DNA of 64,000 bases, from positions 2,231,375 to 2,295,374 of the forward strand of contig NZ_AP019011.1 of the NCBI RefSeq assembly GCF_016110345.1, given 5' to 3'. Source of the DNA: Fluviibacter phosphoraccumulans (GTDB lineage Bacteria; Pseudomonadota; Gammaproteobacteria; Burkholderiales; Rhodocyclaceae). Made by a program: the position numbers and the translations under genes. The notes beneath the pieces are model-generated. The model did no database searches. It saw only the letters and a list, made by a program, of their open reading frames with translations, and was not told the DNA's origin. Of this stretch, positions 50,078-59,398 are shown piece by piece (positions within the stretch are counted from its first letter, which is position 1; each line of letters opens with the position of its first letter).

Positions 50078-53000
50078 TTATATTTCGACTAGTTTGCCAT
50101 GCGCAGGGAAAAAAATCGCGGTGCGAATGGGCAGCCCTTCGGTCGCAAAGAGTGCTGCGTAGCGTTCAAGTTGGTCTTTGTAAGCCGCCGCTTTTTCTTG
50201 GAGCACGGCGTCGGGTGCCGCGCCCTCATCCACTGTGCGTAAGGTTTTGTAATCGATGATCCAGCGCGTGCCGGCCTCAATAAACGTACGGTCGATGACA
50301 TGGTGACTAAACGCATCGGGCGTGTCGGGGTGCAAACTGCTCATGGGCACTTCGCAACCGGCCGCTTCTCGTGGTCCGAGAATCCAACGCCCATGTTCGC
50401 TATTGAGTGCGCCCAGAATGGCAGCGCTTACGTGTCGTGCGGCTGTCTGGCTGCTTGCCAGGTCGTGACCTTCCCGATGGAACGTGCGCTCGAAGTGGGG
50501 CAGCAGCTGGTTGATGCGTTCCTCGTGCCACACTTCCAGACCATCGAGTGCAATGGCTTCCAGGTAACGATGCACCAGGTTGCCGATCGCCATATCAAGT
50601 GTGCTCTCAGATACGGTTTCGAGGGGTGATTGCTGGATTGGGTGGTCGCTGGTGTCGGCGGTAAGGCTTGTCAACGACAGCGGCGCTGGCTCGGTGAGGT
50701 GCACGCTTCCCAGACGGATGAGCCGCGGCACGAACTGGGCTGGGTCGATGCTGCTGGCGCGGGGTGGCGGCGCTGTCGGTAAAGCGGCGGCGGCGCTGAA
50801 CGTGGCTTCGAGGCAAGGCCAGAGAGGAGCGAGCAAGGACGTTGCCGCAGGTGCTTTGAGCGTCTGACCTGTCTCGTCTTTGGGGTCACGATAGGCCGCA
50901 CCCAGTAAATGCAGTCGACGTTCGGCACGCGTGACTGCAACGTAGAGCACGCGCTGTGCCTCATTAAGGCTGCGCGTCTTCTCCAGATTGCGTAATAGAT
51001 CGTAGGCGGTGGGTATGGTCGATTTCGCTGCGCCAATAGGCGGCACCGGGGCTACGACCAGGTGTTCGTGATCATCATCGAGCAGCACGGTATCCCAGAT
51101 GATCAGGGCTTTATCATCCGAAGGCAGTCGTTTGTGCAGACCCGGCAGAATCACGGTATCAAACTGGAGCCCTTTGGATTTATGCACCGTCATCAGTTGC
51201 ACATGCTGGCTTTCGGGGGAGGCCTCAGGCGCAGCAAACAATCGGCCAAGGCCATCATCGAGCAGCGATAAATCCAGCATACCGTGATGGTCCAGTGTGT
51301 CGAGCAAGCGGAAGTAAGCCTGCACATCGGTAATGTCGCTGGCGGCGCGCAGGCATTGCGGCCCACCCAGTGCGCGCCAGATGCCTTCGATCCAGCGTCT
51401 GGGTCGTTGCAGACTGCGTGCCGCATAGGCTTCCGCAATAATCTGACGTAAGCGGCGCAGCCGGTGCTGACCGTCCTCGGACAAATGACTGATGTGCGTG
51501 TCATCCTGCATCAATGACCAGAGGGTCTGCGCATGGTCGTGGGCGGCCAGCTGGTGTAGGTCTGCCAAGCAGAGGCCGGCCCAAGGGGCACGCAAAATGG
51601 CAAGCCAGTGAAGTCGGTCGCCCTGGTGATGCAGGGCGCGTGTTAACGCCACCAGATCCTGAATGGTCTGGCGTGCGGCCAATGCATCAATTTCAACCGC
51701 TTGAAAGGGAATCGGCGCATCCTGCGCCTGAAGCAGCGCAACCAGCGCGTCGAGGTGGCTACGGGCTCGAACCAGAACGGCAACGGTTCCTGCGGGGCGT
51801 TCGTTACGGGCATCGCGAATCAGCTGAAGAATAATCTCTGCCTCGCGCTGATCAACCAGACTGCGCGGTGCCTCTTCCCCGGATTCGGGATCGCGGTCGC
51901 CGCTGATCACTGGGTGGATGTTGACGCCGGCGTCGTCAAGGTGGGGCTTTTTGGCCACTGCCGGGCTAAAACAGACTGCGCCGCGAGTGGCATCGTCTTG
52001 ATCCGCGAACACCTGATCGAAGGTATGGTTCACCCAAGCAACGATGTTTTCGTTGGAACGGTTGTTTTGATAAAGCTGTAAAGAGATCGGCGCAATAGGC
52101 CCAATGCCGTGTTGTCGTACCCGGATAAATAGCCCGACATCGGCTTTGCGAAACCGGTAGATGGATTGCATGGGGTCGCCGACCAGAAATAGCGTTTGCC
52201 CACTGTCTGGGCTCCAACCGGCGGTGAGCTTTTCCAGCAGTTCAACCTGAATCGGGCTGGTGTCTTGAAACTCGTCGACGAGTAGATGCTGGATTTGATA
52301 GTCCAGTTGCTGGGCCAGGTCGGTAGGCTGTTCAGCATCACCTAGCGCAGCCAGAGCACGACTGGAGATTTCAGTGTGATCTACCGTTTTCTCCCGGATA
52401 AAGGTCAGCCAGAGGTTGCCGTAGGCCAGCTGCAGCAAGCGCGCCAGGTCCTGGACGATCGCCGCTTCGTCATGGCCCAGCGTGGGATCGGGTAGTTCGC
52501 GGATACGCGCCAGTAAGGGCCCCAGCTCCGCGGCAGCGAGTGTTGCCAGGGCGTCTTTGAGCGTTTGCTTTTGTTCTTTGTTGGCTGGGCCCGCCAGGTT
52601 GATGGGCGCGCGATAGTCTTTACGGAGCTTGTTGTCACCGGTGAGGAAGAGCTCTGCCAGGGCACGCCAGCGCGGCAGGGCATCGGCTGTTGCGGGCAGC
52701 GGCGCAGCCCAGTCAGCTAACAAGTGCACGGGAGAATCCGGGCTGTTGGCCGCGGCATGGCGTGCCGCACTCATCACGGGGGCGTCAAAGACGCGGCCGA
52801 GTGGGCCGGCGATATCAGCCAGTTCTGACGCAATAAGCCTGGCCAGCACATGGCTCACGGCTTGTTGCAGTTGTTTGCTTTGTCCGCTGTGCGTAAATTT
52901 TTGCCACTGATCACGCCGTTCCAGCATGGCGATAAGCATTTTTTGCAGTCGGCCGGAATCGTTATCAAAGTAAGCCAGTACGCGTGCCACGGTGTCTTGG

Positions 53001-53554
53001 TCGTCTTCGCTGGCGGCGGTTTCGAGCAAGCTGAGGGTATCGCGCGCAGCCTGCTCGTAGAGGGGTTTGCATTCAGTGCTGAGGCCCGGTTGGGTGCCGA
53101 AGCGCGAAAGCAGCGGCATTTGCCGTGCCAGGCTCATGGCCAGCGCATCTAAGGTCATTACCCGCAGCCGACCGGGTTGATCGAGCAGCCGCCATTCGCG
53201 CAGGTTGTTTTGCTTCAGAACATTGAGGGCGAGCTGGTGTGTTACCTGTTTGTGCGGCGGAGTTTCGGTGGGGATCGGCTGGGTTGCCGCACGCAGGCTG
53301 GCCATGATGCGGTCGCGCATCTCGGCAGCGGCTTTACGGGTGAAGGTGAGGGCAACCACTTCTTCAGGTTCGTTGACTCGCGCCAATAAAACAAGAAACC
53401 GCTGCGTGAGCAGCTCTGTTTTGCCAGCACCGGCGGGTGCGTCAACAATAAACGAGGCCAGGGGGTCCAGTGCGCGCTGGCGGGCTAATCCATCGGCAAC
53501 CAGTTGATCTTGAGCCGTCAGCGGGTTTTTGCTGTGCTGGTGCATGCGATTCAT
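50078..53554 (-). CDS. AddA-type UvrD helicase/exonuclease
   Basis: An 1158-residue subunit of an AddAB-like double-strand-break processing enzyme. Helicase motifs are in order: Walker A SFIVDAPAGAGKTELLTQRF (about 37-54), LLVDEFQDTSPIQVELL (motif II), FLVGDPMQSIYRFRKAD and VQLMTVHKSKGLQFDTVILP (motif V region). The C-terminal nuclease core is TRWIIDYKTLR, and the D-x-K pattern is intact. It overlaps addB by 4 bases. It unwinds and resects DNA ends so that RecA can load. It is named AddA-like because the betaproteobacterial branch differs from the B. subtilis enzyme. Confidence 0.93.
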   Translation of the reverse strand: MNRMHQHSKNPLTAQDQLVADGLARQRALDPLASFIVDAPAGAGKTELLTQRFLVLLARVNEPEEVVALTFTRKAAAEMRDRIMASLRAATQPIPTETPPHKQVTHQLALNVLKQNNLREWRLLDQPGRLRVMTLDALAMSLARQMPLLSRFGTQPGLSTECKPLYEQAARDTLSLLETAASEDDQDTVARVLAYFDNDSGRLQKMLIAMLERRDQWQKFTHSGQSKQLQQAVSHVLARLIASELADIAGPLGRVFDAPVMSAARHAAANSPDSPVHLLADWAAPLPATADALPRWRALAELFLTGDNKLRKDYRAPINLAGPANKEQKQTLKDALATLAAAELGPLLARIRELPDPTLGHDEAAIVQDLARLLQLAYGNLWLTFIREKTVDHTEISSRALAALGDAEQPTDLAQQLDYQIQHLLVDEFQDTSPIQVELLEKLTAGWSPDSGQTLFLVGDPMQSIYRFRKADVGLFIRVRQHGIGPIAPISLQLYQNNRSNENIVAWVNHTFDQVFADQDDATRGAVCFSPAVAKKPHLDDAGVNIHPVISGDRDPESGEEAPRSLVDQREAEIILQLIRDARNERPAGTVAVLVRARSHLDALVALLQAQDAPIPFQAVEIDALAARQTIQDLVALTRALHHQGDRLHWLAILRAPWAGLCLADLHQLAAHDHAQTLWSLMQDDTHISHLSEDGQHRLRRLRQIIAEAYAARSLQRPRRWIEGIWRALGGPQCLRAASDITDVQAYFRLLDTLDHHGMLDLSLLDDGLGRLFAAPEASPESQHVQLMTVHKSKGLQFDTVILPGLHKRLPSDDKALIIWDTVLLDDDHEHLVVAPVPPIGAAKSTIPTAYDLLRNLEKTRSLNEAQRVLYVAVTRAERRLHLLGAAYRDPKDETGQTLKAPAATSLLAPLWPCLEATFSAAAALPTAPPPRASSIDPAQFVPRLIRLGSVHLTEPAPLSLTSLTADTSDHPIQQSPLETVSESTLDMAIGNLVHRYLEAIALDGLEVWHEERINQLLPHFERTFHREGHDLASSQTAARHVSAAILGALNSEHGRWILGPREAAGCEVPMSSLHPDTPDAFSHHVIDRTFIEAGTRWIIDYKTLRTVDEGAAPDAVLQEKAAAYKDQLERYAALFATEGLPIRTAIFFPAHGKLVEI

Positions 53555-56349
53555 AGCGGACCGCCGCTACGCCGTTCGATGTCCATGGCGGCGTCGAGCT
53601 GATACGCTCGCTCGGCTAATCGCAGCAGCGGTTTCACATCACAATACATCAGGTCCTTGTCGTTCATATAGCGAACGCTGGCATCTCCTGCGCAGACTTC
53701 TTCGGCGACTTTGTAAACGGCGGTCTCCCAGTGTGTCAGGACGCTCTGCCAATCGGGAAACTGTTCGGCATTAAACAGCTTGCGGGCCTGATAACTTCGT
53801 AGGTCGTCGACGCCGGGTAGCAGACCTTCCGCATCGCCCACGCCCTTGAATCCCAGTTTGTTCAAGTGCACCTGGGCAAAGGCAACACCAGCGACATCCC
53901 CTTCGGGCGGATTGGCAATGGCGGCATAAATGGGTAATTGTGGCTCGGTCAGCCGTTCGCTGGCCCAGTTGCGCGTGTCGATACTGGCGCCGGTTTTATA
54001 GTCGATGATCAGTAGCCGACCATCTGCCAGCTGATCGATACGGTCGAGGAACATACGCACTTCGATGCCGCTGATGTTGTCTTTGAATTCGTGTTCACAA
54101 TAGAGCACGGTAAAGGGCTCGGTACGGGTCGCTTCCACCATAAGCCAATCATTGAGCAAACGTTGCAGACGGTTTAGCTCCAAGACGCGCTGACGGGGCT
54201 TGAGGGGTTCATGTTGCTGGTTGGCGTTGTAAGCATCGAGTGCCTGGTGCACGGCCTGTTCCACTGCATTGGCGAGGCCGCTGCGCACTAAAGATTGCAG
54301 CCCTGCCTGATCTCGTGTTGCGTTCCAAAAGGCTTCCAGTGCGTCATGGACCAGTGTGCCGCGTTGACGGGCGTCGAGGCCTTCAACGGGCTTCTGCAGG
54401 GGCACAGCACCCAGTCTAAACTGGAAGTACCCCCAGGCCGGACAGATCGCCTGCGCGCGCAGTAACCAGGTGCCGCCACGCACGTGAGCGCCTGGGTCTA
54501 CTGCCGGGGCAGTGGCATCTTCTAGTGATTCAAGCCCCAGACCCACTGCCGTGACCGCCGCTTGAACCCAAGGCAGTGATGCGTTACAGGCTAACTCGGT
54601 CGGCGTAAAGCGTGTGATCAGGGCGCTGGGTTGTAGCTCGGTATCACCCTCCATGCGCGGGGCACTGACCATAATTTCGGGCGCACTGCGCAGGAGTCGA
54701 TGCTGGATACGTTGTGCAAAATCGAGTTGCACGCTGGCGCAAGCGTTCGGTGCCTGTTGCTGCCGCTGCGCGGTAATGGACAGAAGCGGATTCGGGTGTG
54801 CCGCGGGTGGCCAGGCTGCTTCAGTGAGGCCGGCAAACCAGAGCGCATCGAAGGCCAAGCCAGTCGATTCCAGAATACCGAGAATCTGGATGTTGGGATT
54901 GCCGCGTGTTTTGGGCTGAAAGAGTCGCTCGTTACAGAGCTGATTCAGCAGTCCGACCGTCTCTTTCAAAGTGAGCTTGCCGGTCATTTGGTCGAGCCGA
55001 GCAAGCTCGTTGAGCGCTTCAACAAATGCCTGACGTGTTTGGAATTCGATGCTGTTCAGTTTGCCATCGGCTAACCAGCCACATTGAGCAAGCAGCGCCT
55101 CAAGGCTGCGCCGCCACTCAGAAGGGGGGCGGCTGCCGCGTTGGCTACGCGCTGCCTGACGCAGCGCATTCAGGTGCTGACGCAGCTCGGGCGCCTGTAG
55201 TTTGTGTTCATTCAGATACCAGTTGGCAAAGCGGTCGTATCGATCCAGCGGCGCTTTAAACGCAATGCTGCTGCGGCAGGCGGCATCCAGTCGTGCGCGG
55301 GCATCCGCCTCTGATGGGTTGCTGGGCTGCGACCAATAAGGGCTATGCAATAACGTGGCAAAGCGCGTTTGCTCAACGTCATGCGCCTGCGTGATCAATT
55401 GCAACAGGGTCAGCGCCGTGTGCACGATGGGCGTGTTGGAGAGCGGCTGGCCCAGGCTGATGTTGAAAGGACGGGGTTGATGCGCATGGCGACCCATGAT
55501 GAGCGCTGGCGCCAACATATCTTCCAGTGCGTCTTGAAGGGGCTGCTGGTAAGTTTCTAGTCCGGGAATCACAATACCCAAACGCGCGTGGGGCTTTGCC
55601 GCTAAATGTTGTTGCGCCCAGCTGGCAATGGCCAGACATTCTTGCGCCAGATCGGCGGGCTCGACGCGGCTGATTTTGCCGACGGCGCTTGGCGGGGCTA
55701 TCGCCAGCGTGGCAATGCCCATCGATTGCAGTTGGGCTTGAAGTTTGTGCTCAAGCGCCGTGTAATGATCAAAGCCAGCAAAGGCCAGCGTGGCAGGCAG
55801 CAGCGTGCGTGCCACTGCCGGCAGATGGTCGATCAGTCGGGCATGAAGGCTGGCGGCATCGATGAGGCCCTGTTGCTGACAGTGCGCGCGAAATGCTTCT
55901 TGCCATTGCTGGAACTGGCGTTGCTCTTCGCCGCCTAAGGCACCACCATCCACCGGGATATTCCATTCAATCGATAGCTTGTGTGCCTGGGCGGCACTGG
56001 CGGCGAGCGATTTCAAGTCAAACAGCGGCTCCAGCGCCGTGTCAATTTGCTGACGGATCACCTTTTCCCAGACCAATTGCTCCTGAAACGTATTCAGCAC
56101 CCGCCGATCAACCAGGCTGGGGGGGGCTTGGCCCCGGAGCACCAGCGCATCGTACAAAGCATGCAACCATTGCCCCAGCGTGGTGGCATTCAGCGAGCGC
56201 CAGCTGCGTTGATTTTCGGCCGATGCATCATGGGTTTTCGCTAGCGTCTGTGCGAGGCGTAGGGTGGCGCACACAACCACGCTGTCTGTTGGTAGGGCGG
56301 CTGTGTCTATCTGCGGTAGCCGGTGTGGTTCAAGTTCTGTCATGAGCAT
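53551..56349 (-). CDS. AddB-type PD-(D/E)XK nuclease subunit
   Basis: A 932-residue partner of AddA. The N-terminal half is helicase-like without a Walker A motif (FAGFDHYTALEHKLQAQLQ), and the C-terminal nuclease has RLLIIDYKTGASIDTRNW. AddB proteins normally carry a four-cysteine iron-sulphur staple; here the C-terminal part reads LMYCDVKPLLRLAE, so only one of the three C-terminal cysteines is kept. The cluster may therefore be lost. The ATG at 56349 follows a GGA element; another ATG at 56343 is equivalent. It is divergent from the nitroreductase gene across 70 bases. Confidence 0.9.
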   Translation of the reverse strand: MLMTELEPHRLPQIDTAALPTDSVVVCATLRLAQTLAKTHDASAENQRSWRSLNATTLGQWLHALYDALVLRGQAPPSLVDRRVLNTFQEQLVWEKVIRQQIDTALEPLFDLKSLAASAAQAHKLSIEWNIPVDGGALGGEEQRQFQQWQEAFRAHCQQQGLIDAASLHARLIDHLPAVARTLLPATLAFAGFDHYTALEHKLQAQLQSMGIATLAIAPPSAVGKISRVEPADLAQECLAIASWAQQHLAAKPHARLGIVIPGLETYQQPLQDALEDMLAPALIMGRHAHQPRPFNISLGQPLSNTPIVHTALTLLQLITQAHDVEQTRFATLLHSPYWSQPSNPSEADARARLDAACRSSIAFKAPLDRYDRFANWYLNEHKLQAPELRQHLNALRQAARSQRGSRPPSEWRRSLEALLAQCGWLADGKLNSIEFQTRQAFVEALNELARLDQMTGKLTLKETVGLLNQLCNERLFQPKTRGNPNIQILGILESTGLAFDALWFAGLTEAAWPPAAHPNPLLSITAQRQQQAPNACASVQLDFAQRIQHRLLRSAPEIMVSAPRMEGDTELQPSALITRFTPTELACNASLPWVQAAVTAVGLGLESLEDATAPAVDPGAHVRGGTWLLRAQAICPAWGYFQFRLGAVPLQKPVEGLDARQRGTLVHDALEAFWNATRDQAGLQSLVRSGLANAVEQAVHQALDAYNANQQHEPLKPRQRVLELNRLQRLLNDWLMVEATRTEPFTVLYCEHEFKDNISGIEVRMFLDRIDQLADGRLLIIDYKTGASIDTRNWASERLTEPQLPIYAAIANPPEGDVAGVAFAQVHLNKLGFKGVGDAEGLLPGVDDLRSYQARKLFNAEQFPDWQSVLTHWETAVYKVAEEVCAGDASVRYMNDKDLMYCDVKPLLRLAERAYQLDAAMDIERRSGGPL

Positions 56350-56419
56350 GTCTTATCCGGTTAACATACTATCCGAAGCAGCCACAGGTTGCGTTGGATT
56401 ACCCCACAGGAATTTACAC

Positions 56420-57073
56420 ATGCATATTGTTGACCTTACGCAGCAGCGTAAAACGACCAAAGCGTTTGACCCCACGCATCAGTTAAGCAAAGATGAAGTG
56501 GCCGCGGTCCGTTCGCTTTTGCGGATGAGTCCCTCTTCGACAAATGCCCAGCCTTGGCATTTTTTCTTAGCCAGTTCTGACGCGGGTAAAGCACAGGTTG
56601 CCGCTGGCGCCTCGGGGGCGTTTGCGTATAACGAGCCTAAGATCATGAATGCCTCATTGGTCGTGGTGCTGTGCGCACGCACGCGGATGGATGATGCCTA
56701 TTTGCGGCAAGTGCTGGATCAGGAAACGCGTGATGGGCGTCTGCCCACCGAAGAGGCGCGTACCAATCAGCATCATGTGCGTTCGAGCTACGTGCATAAG
56801 CACGAGCAGAGCGCCGTAGGCTTGCTGCAATGGTCGGCGCGCCAAGTGTATATTGCGCTGGGTTTTCTGCTGCTGGGCGCGGCAGAGTTGGGTATCGACG
56901 CCTGCCCGATCGAAGGTTTTGATGCAGCCGCGCTGGATCAATCGCTGAATCTTGAAGCGCAGGGCTTAAGCAGTCAGGTGTTGGTCGCCTTAGGCCGCAA
57001 GTCGGACAAAGACTTCAACGCCGGTTTGCCTAAGTCTCGCTTGGATGAATCCGTCGTCATTACCGAGCTGTGA
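56420..57073 (+). CDS. nfsB: Oxygen-insensitive NAD(P)H nitroreductase, NfsB type
   Basis: A 217-residue FMN flavoprotein, the exact NfsB size. Blocks are RKTTKAFDPTHQLSKDE, LLRMSPSSTNAQPWHFFLAS (FMN binding), VLDQETRDGRLPT and AAELGIDACPIEGFD with the final LGRKSDKDFNAGLPKSR. NfsB reduces nitroaromatics and quinones and is related to dihydropteridine reductase. The ATG at 56420 gives MHIVDLTQQR. A longer open frame upstream overlaps addB and is not supported. It is followed 7 bases later by the scpB gene. Confidence 0.93.
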   Translation: MHIVDLTQQRKTTKAFDPTHQLSKDEVAAVRSLLRMSPSSTNAQPWHFFLASSDAGKAQVAAGASGAFAYNEPKIMNASLVVVLCARTRMDDAYLRQVLDQETRDGRLPTEEARTNQHHVRSSYVHKHEQSAVGLLQWSARQVYIALGFLLLGAAELGIDACPIEGFDAAALDQSLNLEAQGLSSQVLVALGRKSDKDFNAGLPKSRLDESVVITEL

Positions 57074-57080
57074 GCACACG

Positions 57081-57860
57081 ATGAAGCCTTTGCTGTCTTC
57101 CATGCGCGGTAGCATCGGCATCATTACCATGAACAATGATGCCCACCGTAATGTGCTGTGTGAGGCTTTTTTTGAACAACTGACTGACTTGCTCGAGACG
57201 TTCCGAGAAAATCGTGCCCGGGTCGTGATTCTACGCGCGAATCCCGGTGTCCATGTTTGGTCCGCCGGGCATGATGTGAACGAATTGCCGCCGGCCGGTC
57301 AGGACCCGTTGCACTGGGCTGAAATACTGCCCAGCATGACGCGGGCGATTCATAACTTCCCCGCGCCGGTGATTGCCATGATTGAGGGTACGGTCTGGGG
57401 TGGCGCCTGCGAACTGGCGCTGGCCTGTGACATTGTCGTGGCGGCATCCGGCACTACCTTTGCGCTGACGCCGGCGCGTCTGGGCATACCGTACAACATT
57501 AATGGCTTGTCGACCTTTACCCGGTCGCTGACGCCGCAGCTCTTAAAGGAACTACTCTTTACCGCAGCGCCCATGCCCGCAGAAAGACTGGCCAGCGCAG
57601 GGGCAATCAATCATGTGGTGCCGACAGCCACCCTGGAATCTTTTTGTCTCAGTTTGGCTGAGCAGATACAGTCCAATGCGCCGCTGACCATTCGCACGAC
57701 CAAAGAAATGATGAATGTGCTGCTGGGCGCTCGGGACTTATCGGCTTCCGAGTTTGAGCGCCTGGAAGAGTTGCGTAAAGATGTTTACAACAGTACTGAC
57801 TATGCGGAGGGGCTGGATGCGATCCGCAATAAGCGCAAGCCGAATTTTATAGGCAGCTGA
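57081..57860 (+). CDS. scpB: Methylmalonyl-CoA decarboxylase
   Basis: A crotonase-fold protein of 259 residues, matching E. coli ScpB (261), which decarboxylates methylmalonyl-CoA to propionyl-CoA. Aligned landmarks are VWSAGHDVNELPPAGQDPL, PVIAMIEGTVWGGACELALA, FALTPARLGIPYNINGLSTF and the ending NKRKPNFIGS, which E. coli has almost identically. The ATG at 57081 gives MKPLLSSMRGS. The sbm and argK neighbours found in E. coli are absent, so its supply of methylmalonyl-CoA is unclear. A general enoyl-CoA hydratase role is a less likely alternative. Confidence 0.88.
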   Translation: MKPLLSSMRGSIGIITMNNDAHRNVLCEAFFEQLTDLLETFRENRARVVILRANPGVHVWSAGHDVNELPPAGQDPLHWAEILPSMTRAIHNFPAPVIAMIEGTVWGGACELALACDIVVAASGTTFALTPARLGIPYNINGLSTFTRSLTPQLLKELLFTAAPMPAERLASAGAINHVVPTATLESFCLSLAEQIQSNAPLTIRTTKEMMNVLLGARDLSASEFERLEELRKDVYNSTDYAEGLDAIRNKRKPNFIGS

Positions 57861-57862
57861 TG

Positions 57863-57973
57863 TTAGTTGTTTCTGTGGTCATCATCGCGAGGCTGATGCC
57901 AGCGTAGCCAACCCCACACCCCCAGCACCAGTAGCAGCGCGATCCCGACTTCCAGAAAAATCACGGCGGGCAT
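57863..57973 (-). CDS. Small single-helix membrane protein
   Basis: A 36-residue protein, MPAVIFLEVGIALLLVLGVW followed by GWLRWHQPRDDDHRNN, with one hydrophobic helix and a charged C-terminus. The ATG at 57973 overlaps the end of the preceding gene by 13 bases, so coupled translation is plausible. It is too short for a family match, and confidence is moderate to low. Confidence 0.4.
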   Translation of the reverse strand: MPAVIFLEVGIALLLVLGVWGWLRWHQPRDDDHRNN

Positions 57974-58476
57974 GTCGGTTCATGTGTTTGCGTTAGCCTG
58001 GCGCTGGTCGCCAGTCGATAAAGCACAATGGCAAGCAGTATCTCAAACACGAAGTTAAAGCCAGGGGCCAACTCCATGCCCGCCAACTCCTGTTGATTAC
58101 CCAGTTGGTAGGTCCATGGCGTTACAGCTAATAGCACCATACAGACGCACAAATTAGCCCGCGGGCTTAGCGACAGGCGTCGTGGGGCGGGTAACGTGAA
58201 GCAACCGATCAGCAACGCGACAGCTGCCGTGGTGCCGTTTTCCAAAGTGAGCGCCCGAAAGGTGGGGGATACGGCCATGCCATACACGAGCGCCACCAAG
58301 CCCAAGGCTACAAAAAAAGTCGCCACACCCAACGCCAGCCGCTTTAGCAGCTGCTTTTGTGAACCGACGCGTTTGGGGCTTGAGCGTTTGGGCTGTGAAC
58401 GTCCCTGCTCAATATTGCCCGAGGGCAGGCGGTAGCGTTCGGCCTGGCCGCCGTTACCGCCTTCGGACTGCGGCAC
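57961..58476 (-). CDS. Hypothetical four-helix membrane protein
   Basis: A 171-residue membrane protein. A polar N-terminus (about 45 residues) is followed by segments such as LALGVATFFVALGLVALVYG, TAAVALLIGCFTLPA, NLCVCMVLLAVTPWTYQLG and FNFVFEILLAIVLYRLA. The family was not recognised. It ends 13 bases into a small membrane ORF and starts 2 bases after the winged-helix gene on the same strand, so it may be controlled by that regulator. Confidence 0.65.
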   Translation of the reverse strand: MPQSEGGNGGQAERYRLPSGNIEQGRSQPKRSSPKRVGSQKQLLKRLALGVATFFVALGLVALVYGMAVSPTFRALTLENGTTAAVALLIGCFTLPAPRRLSLSPRANLCVCMVLLAVTPWTYQLGNQQELAGMELAPGFNFVFEILLAIVLYRLATSARLTQTHEPTCPP

Positions 58477-58477
58477 C

Positions 58478-58816
58478 TCAGCCTTGCAATACCGTCTTCA
58501 TGGACTTGCTGCGCGAATCCAGATGCTTCATGCCCGAGTCAGACAGTACCAAAGACTTGGCGCGGCCATCGGTTGCAGAGCGTTTGATTTCGATCAGGCC
58601 ACGTTCTTGCAGTTCGGTCGCTTTACGGTGAACCGTCGGGCCGGTACCAAATTGCAGGCTTTGCACCAGATCGGTAATTTTGACGACTTTGCCGAGTGCG
58701 TTGGCCTCATGCATATAAGCCATCACCTCTTCACAGCCGCTAAAGCCGCTGTCTTCGTTGTTGGCTGCACGCATGAAATTGAGAAGGCGTACGTAAGGAT
58801 TTTTAGATTTCATCAT
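58478..58816 (-). CDS. Winged-helix transcriptional regulator (MarR-like)
   Basis: A 112-residue DNA-binding protein. The helix-turn-helix core is visible as ITDLVQSLQFGTGPTVHRKATELQ and the wing as RGLIEIKRSATDGRAKSLVL (split here for length), which is the MarR layout. The N-terminus has MMKSKNPYVRLLNFMRAANN. It lies in an AT-rich region with several TTGTTTGTAACA-like repeats upstream (58850-58925) that may contain its own operator. Ligand and targets are unknown. Confidence 0.75.
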   Translation of the reverse strand: MMKSKNPYVRLLNFMRAANNEDSGFSGCEEVMAYMHEANALGKVVKITDLVQSLQFGTGPTVHRKATELQERGLIEIKRSATDGRAKSLVLSDSGMKHLDSRSKSMKTVLQG

Positions 58817-58958
58817 AGTGTTCCGCGGGAGAAGTGAAAGTTTTAGTAAGTTATAGACAACAATTTAAACCCTTGTTGCCATTTAGTCCATTAGTTGTTT
58901 GTAACACTTTGTAAACTTGTTTGGCACATATGGGGTTGGTAAGCCCCAAATCAATAGG

Positions 58959-59333
58959 CTATTCGCAGCGTTGAATCATGCTGACCATCGAGCGATCAGC
59001 AATTTCATCGGCGCGATTGGTATAAAAGCGCACGGACGAGCCTTCGCGGCTGGTATTCACTTCAACAAAGTACATAGGGATTTGAGTGTGATCGACCGCC
59101 AGTTTTTGGGTCGATTGCAGCGTGTAGCCGGTTTCGGTCTGGGTTTGGGTGAGTTTGGGTTGCCCCGACGCGGCCCAGTGGTCGCCGATACAGGTTGCCA
59201 TGGCTTGCGGACTGATGGTGGTGAATGTCGTAAAGCGTGGCACTGTATTGCGTAGATGCCCAGAAGACATTTCGATAGATCCACAGCTGCAGAGCAGTGT
59301 CAGCAAAGCGGACATCAGAACGATTTTTTTCAT
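58959..59333 (-). CDS. Small hypothetical lipoprotein
   Basis: A 124-residue protein with a lipobox (LLTLLCSCGS) at about residue 15. The rest has ISPQAMATCIGDHWAASGQP and VEVNTSREGSSVRFYTNRAD, with no family that I recognise. It should sit in the outer or inner membrane. The ATG at 59333 starts MKKIVLMSALL, a normal lipoprotein signal. It follows the LpxL-like gene after 65 bases. Confidence 0.7.
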   Translation of the reverse strand: MKKIVLMSALLTLLCSCGSIEMSSGHLRNTVPRFTTFTTISPQAMATCIGDHWAASGQPKLTQTQTETGYTLQSTQKLAVDHTQIPMYFVEVNTSREGSSVRFYTNRADEIADRSMVSMIQRCE

Positions 59334-59398
59334 GACGTTATGCTACCCAGTAGACAGGTTACGGGCAAGCGGCAGTGCAACCCGCCGCGCAGGTCGTT

